From Isohypsibius dastychi (Eukaryota; Tardigrada; Eutardigrada; Parachela; Isohypsibiidae), in the NCBI GenBank assembly GCA_034696485.1, contig JAQIWT010000258.1, positions 1 to 25,817 on the forward strand: a stretch of DNA of 25,817 nucleotides, in the 5' to 3' direction. How positions within the stretch are numbered: position 1 is the stretch's first letter; every line of letters starts with the position of its first letter. Positions 17,753 through 25,817 of this stretch are shown here, in pieces. Both the position numbers and the translations under genes were made by a program. The notes below the pieces were generated by a model. The model did no database searches. It worked only from the letters and a program-made list of their open reading frames with translations, and was not told the origin of the DNA.

Positions 17753-18552
17753 TTAGGCTGGCCTTGGGATCTGAAATATGAAAATATTGGCAACTGTTTC
17801 AAAACCCAAGATAAACTGAAGATTCAATTTCAAATTTAACAGACATTGAAATCTGAATTTCACCTGTTTGATAGGGGGAATCCGGAGCTTTTGAATTTCA
17901 TGGAGGACATCAGTTTCTGGCAAAAGCTGCGACGTCGCTGCTGCAAAATAATCAGCCAATTTACTTTACCAAATTCAGAAGGGAAAACACGACTAAGCAG
18001 ACTGTATTTTCGAATATTCATTTGAGAACAAAACGAATCTTTTCTTACTTCCGGTATCTTGATCCGTTGTGTTGTGTAGCCGGTGTTCAGGTTCTACTGG
18101 CTTGAATTCGAGGTTGTCACCCACTGAAAAAGAAAAAACTGTTAAATAGGGTTTTGCAGAACACTGCGACGTCGCAAAACAGAGAGATTTAAGTTCGATC
18201 ACGGGATTTCACTCGATTTGTATAGAACCAATCAAACTGATGTTGTAGACAGAAATCAAGTAATCTCACCTCGCTTTTGATTCGGACCACTTTCAAGCAT
18301 CCAATCTGCGAGGCCGTTTTCCATCATAAGCTGATTCCACTGTGCTTCGTAGTCGCAGTCGTTTCGTTTCCTTTCTTCGAGCGAAGTCGCTAGAAAAAAA
18401 ATATATGAAATTTCAATCGAACTACAATATCATAAAATCAGCAAAGGAGCCAAAGAACTCAAGAACGTTAATGATTTGCTCATCGTACCTTCATTACAAC
18501 CATTCTGTCCATTTGCAGTTGATTTGCAAGTTCCATCGAGCGACGTCGCCAT
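17753..18552 (-). CDS. Unknown 117-residue protein, five exons
   Basis: Exons are 18552-18489, 18389-18270, 18123-18049, 17940-17864 and 17770-17753, all GT-AG. The joined 354 nt is exactly 118 codons ending TAA. The product starts MATSLDGTCKSTANGQNG, continues ATSLEERKRNDCDYEAQW, NQLMMENGLADWMLESG, VGDNLEFKPVEPEH and ATSQLLPETDVLHEIQKLRI, and ends PPIKQIPRPA. I recognise no family; it is hydrophilic, with no signal peptide or membrane segment. Exons 1, 2 and 4 each begin with Ala-Thr-Ser, encoded by GCGAC(G/T)TCGC-like palindromes, as if exon starts had been duplicated. A TATA box (18688-18695) and CCAAT boxes lie upstream on the same strand. The last intron has no in-frame stop, so readthrough is possible. 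Five in-phase junctions make it credible as a gene. Confidence 0.55.
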
Positions 18553-18670
18553 AGTGGAAAAAATTCCAAGAAAGGCAACCAACAACTGATAATACGAACT
18601 TCCAACGTGGTCGGACTTTGTCGGGGAACCTTGTGTCTGAAAAACAGATCAAACTCGCATCGTTTGTAAA

Positions 18671-18803
18671 GTGCAAACTGTTTGCAGCTTATAAAGTGCT
18701 GCGTGCAAACTGAGCTTGCTGGTCGCGTTTGGCAGTAGCCAATCGCTGAGCAGCATCAGTACGTTAACCTGTCGCAAAATACTTTGCAGAGATATGAACC
18801 AAT
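18671..18803 (-). promoter_or_regulatory. TATA/CCAAT promoter of the 117-residue protein gene
   Basis: TTTATAAG (complement of 18688-18695) lies 136 bp before the ATG at 18552. It is flanked by a direct repeat GTGCAAACTG (18671-18680 and 18703-18712). CCAAT cores lie further upstream at 18739-18743 and 18799-18803. Confidence 0.5.
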
Positions 18804-19440
18804 CACGGTAAAAAAAATCAGTTTCGCAATCTCCACGAAAAAAATTGAATACGCACAGGTAACAAAGTCGTAATAATCGAACAAATCGCAGAAATAATCA
18901 TAGTATTAAATTATTTTTACAAAATAGAAGAATTATCCGGAAAATTGTCGAAATCGCGATAATTTACAACGTTGAGTAAACAACACCGACTAACGGGAAT
19001 TCCCATTGACTCACCGTTGTTTCAAAGATCCTGTAGAGTCTTTCTGTCACAATCCAGCAGATTCCCAAAAAAATCAATTCCAGGATTTGGACGACAAAGT
19101 CACGGTCTTCAACGCAAAAGATCAAATACGTAACGCTCTTTTTTCCGCATTGAAAATAAACGAATGATTTCACCTTGCGACTTCGCAAAAAAACAGATTG
19201 TCCTAAATCCGATAACGATGAAAATTGAAGGTCCGAATTGGGAGTGAAACGGATTCGGATTTTTTGCAAGTGGAGCAAGTTTTCTAGGTATACCACCAAA
19301 GAACCATCAGTGCGTGAAGGGTTCGAGCCTTGAGACAGCAAAACGCTTGTAGTAGCCACGCAAGGTAGCTCGCTACTGTGGGAAGTGAGGGGGCGGGAAA
19401 GTCCCCTGCTTACTTTGTATCAGGTCAATTCTCGATTTTC
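18804..19440. other. Intergenic or unresolved stretch
   Basis: A 131-codon minus-strand frame (18964-19359) is the longest here, but it lacks an ATG and any family resemblance, so I do not call it. The region should contain the 5' part of the FAM135-like gene, yet no further recognisable exon was seen. Confidence 0.3.
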
Positions 19441-19449
19441 AAGCGGGCG

Positions 19450-20586
19450 TGCTCGCTTCGCTCCGCACAAAGCAGCGCGCTTTTTCGAGTGAACCGGACC
19501 TACGCATTCTGCTCGATGACCATAAATCATGCCTGGTATCCGGAACCGAGTCTCACAGAATCCTCGCTCGTAATGATTCGGTTTGGAACCTGATGAGGCG
19601 ATCAAAATATTACACGGAATTGCTTCCACTTCCGGTTGAGTGGTTGGAAACTGATGGGAAAGCGAGTGACATTCCAGTGATTTTCGAAGACAGGTTCGGA
19701 TACGTTTCTTACACTGTCTTCCGGTTGTAGCAAGATGTGGTTTTTTGGTGAATAGATACTATCATATTGAACTTGAACCGGAAGGCGGTTCGCGGAACTC
19801 TTCGCATCCACCCCCGGTTGCAGTTTCAAGAGATCCGATTTTGAGAGACGAAGAGAAATTTCTGAAGGATCTACATGCTTCGGATGTCGCGACTATTAAC
19901 GGGATTGTCGCGGATTATGAGGACTGCGCAAATACAGCGAAACTGAAAAGCGTGAAGAAGATCGAAGAAGCACCGGAGTCTGATAAAAGGAACCATCTCC
20001 TTATTTTTTTCGTACGCGATATGAGCTGGGTTTCATCTGTGTTGCCTCTTTGTCAGTTCGACTTTGCTTTTCTAAACCAGTGTTTATCGGACAGGTCAAG
20101 ACTTATTTGGAACGAGCACTACCGATGCAAATTCTGGACTTCCTGATGAGCCGCAGCGTCAGCGGCGGTGCCACTTATCGCAATATCGAGCATCTGACAG
20201 AGGTCTTCGAGTGTGAATTTTTGGATTATTTGACCGCTTTGGAGAAACTGCCAGAGAAGATCAGTTTAATGGGACACTCACTTGGAGCGCTCCTTCTTCG
20301 ATCTGCCATCACCCATCCTGCCATGGAACCGTACCTTGATTGTCTCCATACATTTCTCTCATTTTGCGGACAGTAAGTAAACACAGGCTCGGCTGACAAA
20401 GATCATGCTGAGTTCTTTTCTTCGATACTTGTTTGTGCTTACCTGATCTGCAGCGGCGTCTTGTACAACCGCCAACAGAATCGCATAAGCGGCGCGGTTG
20501 CCGATTGTAAACTGAATATGAAGGGGTTTCGCTCACAACTAACGAAGTTGATGCAACGAGACATGAAGAAAAAACAGCCCTCTTGA
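19450..20586 (+). CDS. FAM135-like alpha/beta-hydrolase (lipase-like) protein, partial or degenerate
   Basis: Exons are about 19450-19693 (5' border unknown), 19756-20011, 20095-20372 and 20454-20586. Landmarks of the C-terminal half of FAM135 proteins are YYTELLPLPVEWLETDG, IPVIFEDR joined to YYHIELEPEGG, NHLLIFF, VKTYLERALPMQILDFLMSR, the nucleophile elbow MGHSLGALLLRSAITHP and LHTFLSFCG. FAM135 proteins are predicted serine hydrolases; their substrate is not known to me. Three oddities appear. The long N-terminal part is missing. The HG oxyanion-hole block normally between the LLIFF-like strand and VKTYLE is absent (its place holds an in-frame 83-bp intron-like segment). After the nucleophile the protein diverges and ends (LTKLMQRDMKKKQPS) before the acid and His residues of the triad. 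Likely a truncated copy or a non-catalytic relative. Confidence 0.65.
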
Positions 20587-20948
20587 GAGCATTATATTGT
20601 TATTACTTTTTTTTCTCGTTTGCTATCGTTCATTCCATTACACTCGCAAACTGAGATAGTACGCTGGATTGCATGTAAATTGTATTTCCTTCATTTGTAT
20701 TTTCAATTGTTACGTTATCATGTTTAGCAGACCAATCTCCTTAACAGCCTATAATTTTGTTTCTGTTTGACTGTTCTCCGTCAATAATATTGAGTTTTCG
20801 ATACTGGAAGATTGAGTTTATTTCTGTATTTTTTGCTTGATTTTCTGAAATGATTGTTCACAAATCAGGCCGTATTCATATCTAATCATATCATTTTATT
20901 CCACCATAACCACAGTGCAGTTTCAACTATCATATTTTTGTTTCATTG
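20587..20948. other. AT-rich 3' flank, no gene
   Basis: T-rich sequence follows the stop of the FAM135-like gene. No canonical AATAAA was found close by and no coding frame stands out. Confidence 0.35.
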
Positions 20949-21131
20949 TTATAAAAGCAAGTCTTCGGCCTCAAGTTTTCCATTAAAACAAAGCGTTGAA
21001 CACAATCTATAAACCTCAGAAAGCAAAACGTCCAACTGCTGAATTTCATTCACTGCCAATAATTCCACAACAATTAACCGATCGAAAATAACATTCTCGT
21101 GGTTCTGCTCCTGAAGAAAATTCCCGTCCAT
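20949..21131 (-). CDS. Small acidic ORF of 60 residues
   Basis: From a true ATG (complement of 21129-21131) the frame reads MDGNFLQEQNHENVIFDRLI, then VVELLAVNEIQQLDVLLSEV, and ends KLEAEDLLL before TAA. It is acidic and leucine-rich, likely helical, with no signal peptide. No TATA box or splice partner was found, and I recognise no family. It could be a single-exon small gene, a first exon or chance. Confidence 0.35.
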   Translation of the reverse strand: MDGNFLQEQNHENVIFDRLIVVELLAVNEIQQLDVLLSEVYRLCSTLCFNGKLEAEDLLL

Positions 21132-21236
21132 AATTGAAAGTTACTTTTTCTGACGTTCCAATGTGTTTGATGGCCAGAATAGCGAGCTACGAGCATAGTG
21201 TTGACCGGCAAATTAGGTCATTTTACATCACGTTAG

Positions 21237-22513
21237 TTAGGGAGCATCCATATATTACGTTGCAGCTTATAGATGTTAATCACAATTTCACCACATCACG
21301 CGTGTGATGGAATGTGTGTGATGTGGTAACCACATCGAGCTGCCCGGCGTTTGTGGTATGTGGTGGCGTGATTGAAATGTGATCACGTAATGGGAACGTG
21401 GTCACGTGATGGAAACGTGGTAGTTTCCAAAGGAGCTTTTACTGCGGAAAGTCCAGTTCCAGTTGCGTCTACACTGGGCAGTTGGAATCTACAATATCAC
21501 CTAAGGGGCCGTTTGGCGCAAAACGCGCATTTGACCACCGAACTACACGCACTTTTCTGAATGCTCGATGCAGAAGACATCGAGAGCGCCAGTTTCACAG
21601 CTGACAAGCAACTGCTCTTCGTCCTCCGCCTATTTTTGCATAATGTAATCCGCTATTCGATAGAGGAAAAAAATGCAGAAAAATATGAAGCTATCAAAGT
21701 CAGCCATGAATAAATCGGTGAGTAAGAAATGATTTTTGAAAACATGCCGTTTTTGATGGTGTGATGTCATCTTCGACAAGTTTCTACTGAAGTCCGATGG
21801 TTGATGACGTATCTGCATTTTTTTCTCTATTGAACGGTAAATTCCATTACGCGAAAAGAGGAAGAGGACGAAGAGCAGTTGCTTGTGAGTTTTAATTTCA
21901 AAAAAATAAATTCGGACATATTTAACAAGTCGGAATAAAACTAACATTTTCCAAACATCTTTCCATGAACTCCTACGAATTCAGAACATAAAATTTTTGT
22001 AGATGAAAAATCGGAAACCGGTATATGAAATGATCACAGGGTCACACCGGTAGCGAGCAGGGTATGAAAAATAAAAAACAAACAGAACAATCAGTTAATA
22101 AAAACTTCTGCAACCGGAAACGAATGTCATCATAGCGAAATGCGATCATACGTTCTCTCTGACAATGATCCATTTGTTGCTTTTTGTTAAACTCGGTTTT
22201 TCTTGCCGGCGGATTTATTTAGACTATTTTCAACAGTGTTTGGTTAGATAAACAGATGAAATTGATCGTTCCATTTCCGTCACGGCACTACTTGGCGTGG
22301 TCCGCACCACATACCACATTCCACCACGGCTACCACATCACATCACAATTCCATCACATTCCACCACATTTTGATTTTATTCAATGTGATAACATCAGTA
22401 CTGCAGCTAGGGGGGGGGGTATCCCGTAAACAAACGATAATGAACGAAAGGGGGGGGGGGGAGGGGGTCCAAGAAGTCCGTTTTTTGCAATGTTATAGGT
22501 GGATGCCCCCTTA
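21237..22513. mobile_element. MITE-like DNA transposon with terminal inverted repeats
   Basis: The left end TTAGGGAGCATCCATATATT (from 21237) matches in inverted orientation the right end at about 22486-22513, which on the minus strand reads TAAGGGGGCATCCACCTATA; about 21 of 28 positions agree. Inside both ends are inverted, subterminal clusters of GTGATGGAATGTG, TGTGATGTGGTA and GTGGTATGTGGTG words (21291-21425 and 22300-22372). A G12-A-G5 run lies just inside the right end. The roughly 1.28-kb interior has no transposase-like frame, so it is non-autonomous. The GGG-CATCCATA-TTACG type of end is common in miniature DNA transposons of invertebrates, as far as I recall. No clear target-site duplication could be assigned. 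Confidence 0.6.
22410..22467. repeat. Poly-G tracts (10 G; 12 G, A, 5 G)
   Basis: Runs at 22410-22419 and 22450-22467 lie near the right end of the transposon-like element. Both have G-quadruplex potential. Confidence 0.8.
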
Positions 22514-24100
22514 CAGAAGCCGTTGGCCATCATTTGGCAGTCCGCCTGCCGCGCATGTTAACGTGTCCGCTTGGTCGTGCCGGACCCTACTCCCGAGAAG
22601 TCTGGGCCCCTTGTTCGTCACCGGCTTCGACACAGGTACGTCTGCGCCAAAAAGCACTATACACTTCTGTCTGATCACTCAGTCAATCGATAGGGCGCTG
22701 ACGTATTGAGCATTTTGGCGAAGACGTATATATCAACTTCTTGTACGTCCGAACCACAGAAGTCGTACAACGAACTGAGTTGAACAAAATTTTGTTTTTG
22801 AGGTGTTCTTCATTTGATATATTTAGCGTTCTTTACTTATCTCTTTGTCAGCAGTTCGTTTGAAGATATTTAACATATTTTATCAATTTGTTTTCTCAAG
22901 AAATAACTTATTAATTTAATAAATATTTCAGTCATTTAATTTTCAATTAATTTATCGTTTTTTATTCATCTGATCAATGGTCAATTGGTAATTAGTGTGT
23001 CCACTCGAATATCAACGAAGGCGTTCAATAATTGACCCTTTGTATTCCTGAGCTGTTTATTTTCCTTAACTGATCTGTTTTTTCATTGTGTGATCATTTC
23101 TGAAGTAAACTTAGAAACTCGGTTTGAATGATTTCAAAGTGAGTGATGAGATCTTTTTGATTATTGATTGAAACATGAGTCAAGAACCACAGTACGTAAA
23201 CGCCTTCCCGAATTGCATAATCACAACGGCCGAATTATTGAATTTATTTAAGAACGTAAATTGAGCAATCATTTGATGAAAAACCAACGTTTGAGCTCAT
23301 TCTTTAATACTTTTGCATAAAACGCGTTGATGTATTTACTGTCCATCACCAAATAGACAAAAAGTAATAAGAAACGCGATTTACGTTTACAAATTACAAT
23401 ATTTTGTAAACTACTAACAATGATCATGCAATGCAGCGTCCTTACTCGGTTGGTCTGTTACTGATTGAGTTGATGAATGAAGACAGTGAATGAATTAGCA
23501 GATTGATAAACAAATAGAAAATTAAGTGAATACATCAATAAACAATTGAATAATCAAAAGATATATGAAAAAACGTATATGGATTGGTAGTAAAATAATT
23601 GAAACAAATCTGACATAAATGGATAACTACATGAAAATTTGTTATCAGATATGATAAATATGTTCATAAAAACAACTGAAGAAGATACGCGAGACAACGC
23701 TGATAATTACCGGAAAAAACACCTTTGAGACAAAATGTCAAGTTAATTAATTAAGACTAGAAATAAATTCCTTAATTCGTTTTTAAAAAAGGCCGCAGAA
23801 GTGCAGCTCTAATTAATTGTGGACATCTGCAGATAAAAACGAGACAGTAACGGCGATAGTGGAACAAGAACTAAAAGCGCGGCTTCATTCGTTCCCTTCA
23901 GATGCAATTACATAGATGAATGGATGATAAAATAAAGAAAATAATGTCATATACACCAATTTCGAAAAAATGAGACCCGTTGCGTCCGTTGCTTCGCAAC
24001 GTCCGCCGTGGGCTCATTGATGTAGCTCCTGCAATTTTAAACGTTTGTTCATTTGCTCGGGTGCTCAATCTAGTTTAAATCTGTTTTATGTAGACGATTT
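22514..24100. other. AT-rich region without supported genes
   Basis: A GC-richer patch at 22525-22630 has a frame (AVRLPRMLTCPLGRAGPYS) that ends at a GTACGT donor-like site and might be an exon relic. The rest (about 22700-23960) is AT-rich with no coding frame. At 23971-24016 a hairpin-prone segment occurs (CGTTGC-TTC-GCAACG inside a TGAG...CTCA outer pair). Confidence 0.4.
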
Positions 24101-24448
24101 ATGTCTCCATCCGTTGACACACGGGGACAATTAAAAGTCGTAGTGAAAACTGAATATTTGTGTGGATCAAAAAATTTGAATCTCGATCACAGCATCCGAA
24201 AACTGACGAGAAACCTTCGTTCGATTTTGTTAAACATATGGCGCCAGTGCGCTAAGCGAGTGAAGGGTCAAGGATTACAGGGGGTTCGGGTACGAGCCAT
24301 CGACTACGATGGCTCATCAATAAAGGGTGTTCCGTACGTAATCAGCACCGATTTTCCGATCTATTACAAGATTATTAGTAATGACAGCGATTTATCACAA
24401 ATACGATCAGATGCTTATTCGAACCAACATCCCGAATCAGCAACTTAA
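24101..24448 (+). CDS. Unknown 115-residue ORF
   Basis: From a true ATG the frame reads MSPSVDTRGQLKVVVKTEYL, then SIRKLTRNLRSILLNIWRQC, KGQGLQGVRVRAIDYDGSS, GVPYVISTDFPIYYKI, and stops at TAA. It is basic in its first two thirds, with no signal peptide or membrane helix. I recognise no family. It stands out as a 348-nt frame in AT-rich DNA where stops are frequent, but it carries no proven splice or promoter signal. A perfect 9-bp stem hairpin (24294-24315) lies inside it. Confidence 0.35.
   Translation: MSPSVDTRGQLKVVVKTEYLCGSKNLNLDHSIRKLTRNLRSILLNIWRQCAKRVKGQGLQGVRVRAIDYDGSSIKGVPYVISTDFPIYYKIISNDSDLSQIRSDAYSNQHPESAT
24294..24315. repeat. Perfect 9-bp stem hairpin inside the 24101-24448 ORF
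   Basis: GAGCCATCG-ACTA-CGATGGCTC forms a perfect stem with a 4-nt loop. Confidence 0.7.
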
Positions 24449-24489
24449 TCAAACAAAGAACTAAATCAAGAAAATAATGAAAAATGTAA

Positions 24490-24687
24490 ATGGTGAAAAC
24501 GAAACACAATGAACAAAAATTAGATGAAGCAAAAATTGAATATAACAACTCTGAACGCAACAAAAATGAACAAAAGGTTTTGGACCTAACAGAGAAGAAG
24601 AATCGCATTGTCAGAAGAGCAAGTATATCCAACAACAAAAACTACTGGTGGTCTGAAAAGGCTGCTTATATCGTTCTTGACTCATAA
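24490..24687 (+). CDS. Small Lys/Glu/Asn-rich ORF of 65 residues
   Basis: From a true ATG the frame reads MVKTKHNEQKLDEAKIEYNN and ends SEKAAYIVLDS. It is charged, with coiled-coil-like composition, and lies 41 bp after the stop of the 24101-24448 ORF on the same strand. AT-rich composition alone can yield such frames, so support is weak. Confidence 0.25.
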   Translation: MVKTKHNEQKLDEAKIEYNNSERNKNEQKVLDLTEKKNRIVRRASISNNKNYWWSEKAAYIVLDS

Positions 24688-25817
24688 TCTGCTGCGTCTG
24701 CTTAATTACCTTTGAGCATTATTTTGGAGGGAACATGAATACCAAATTTCAGAATGTGCGCCGCTGCTTCCGATTTGCCTGACGGAGAGAAAACGCTTGG
24801 GACACTTCAAAAAACGTGGCCTGCATCGTTGAGAATCAGTTTTTTATTTGCAAATTGAACGGAGGTAGGTCACATGCTGAGGTGTAAGGCAACAAAAAAA
24901 CCAGCCATGAAAAATTTACTGTAGGAAGTACATGGAAAAATTTTCCCCAGGGGCTCATTCAGGCATGGTCCAAAATATGTCCTTTACGTTCGTTCTGAGA
25001 CAATTATTATATTGAGGCGGAATTTCTAAATTGAACTCTGACGTACCAAAAATGAAATGATCAACCGTCGTACTTCCCGCCCTAATATTGAAACGAATCT
25101 TGAACATCAGTATCGAACTCACTCGAACAGGCCTGAACGACAACCCTTGGCGACTTAGTTAATCAGATAAAATCGTTGTGGACAAAACAATTAATTAATT
25201 ACTGATCAAATCACCGAAGTCAATTAAGAAATACAACACATAATAGCAGGTTTTGGAGCAAAAACACGTCCTGCTGTGGACACGCTGAAAAGCGATTGAA
25301 GCAACAGCCATTTTTTGAAATTTAAGTGAAATAGCTGATCATGGCATCCATCTGACCCTTTGAAAACTCACACCGGGAAAGTTTCGTACATAATTTATAG
25401 GAAAATATATTGCGAGTCAAGTAAGGGATCACCCGAAAAAGTAGAGGAGCGATTCTTCACAGAAGCCAGACAAGCGCACAATCTTATTACGGATACTGAG
25501 AAGCAGGTGGTTGACCAGTGATATCCGCGATAACATTCTGCATTCTGTTTCTTGGGCTTTCCTCGAATCACATGGTGTTGGGGATTCAACTTCGACAAAA
25601 AATTCAAAACAGACATGTTCATGCTGGACAAAGCTCATTGAACAAAACAACCGGACCACCTTATCACCGCGGTGAACAGATCAAAAAAATCATTAACAAA
25701 AATTGCAAAATCAAAAAACCCCCGTTTAACTAAAAATATGGATATTTGCACTCTGTAGGCATTCATGAATGAATTTCGGAAATGTCGATTAGGCGATTCT
25801 GAATTCTACCCTGCACA
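24688..25817. other. Right flank, no supported gene
   Basis: A plus-strand frame at 25518-25733 begins with a signal-peptide-like stretch (AITFCILFLGLSSNHMVLG) but starts at GTG, right after an in-frame TGA, so it could only be a downstream exon. Other frames lack coding character. Confidence 0.3.

Noticed and set aside
19300-19345. Possible tRNA (GGTTCGAGCC B-box-like word)
   Set aside because: The T stem pairs poorly and no matching acceptor or anticodon arm could be drawn.
18964-19359. 131-codon minus-strand frame
   Set aside because: No ATG, no splice partner and no family resemblance; hydrophobic Phe/Leu runs reflect T-rich DNA.
22371-22709. 112-codon plus-strand frame with Gly runs
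   Set aside because: It reads through two poly-G tracts and a transposon end, so it is a by-product of the G runs.
25518-25733. Secreted-peptide-like frame
   Set aside because: It begins at GTG directly after an in-frame stop; the only ATG lies inside the would-be signal peptide.
1-25817. CRISPR array, operon, phage or other prokaryotic system
   Set aside because: No regularly spaced repeats and no prokaryotic gene organisation; splice-interrupted animal genes dominate.

Overview
This is nuclear DNA of a small-genome animal. Genes are split by short GT-AG introns (48-90 nt is common), several promoters have TATA and CCAAT boxes, and the recognisable proteins are metazoan/opisthokont: a BTB-BACK-Kelch protein, a caspase, a septin and a FAM135-type lipase-like protein. 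There are no operons, Shine-Dalgarno sites or prokaryotic genes. The compact genes and short introns would suit a tardigrade, nematode-like or other micro-invertebrate; the sequence alone does not settle the phylum.

Layout, left to right. 1-1800: two minus-strand genes of unknown function (start codons at 230 and 1759), each behind a TATA box. 2294-3629: plus-strand, very acidic four-exon gene with a DNAJC9-like histone-binding C-terminus, interrupted by an in-frame TGA. 3770-4580: coding-like but frame-broken stretch. 4785-6208: minus-strand septin fragment, six exons, one frameshift, both ends missing. 6489-7063: plus-strand signal-anchored, mucin-like protein whose frame seems to break. 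7170-8500: mostly non-coding, with one possible minus-strand membrane ORF and a long hairpin. 8508-11661: intact nine-exon BTB-BACK-Kelch gene. 12158-17173: minus-strand caspase whose N- and C-terminal halves lie 3.2 kb apart; that interval holds a near-perfect 59-bp inverted repeat, a decayed gene and a divergent TATA pair. 17753-18552: minus-strand five-exon gene for an unrecognised 117-residue protein. 19450-20586: plus-strand FAM135-like fragment. 21237-22513: DNA-transposon/MITE-like element. 22514-25817: AT-rich DNA with two small unrecognised ORFs.

The identified genes form no single pathway. The strongest themes are (i) the caspase, reconstructed by joining separated exons in phase, with a variant catalytic pentapeptide; (ii) repeated single-base frame breaks and premature stops in otherwise well-conserved genes, meaning either pseudogenes or uncorrected assembly indels; and (iii) many poly-G/C tracts and short perfect hairpins. 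Exon joins were worked out by eye from splice signals, phase and remembered family patterns; none has been checked against transcripts or databases.
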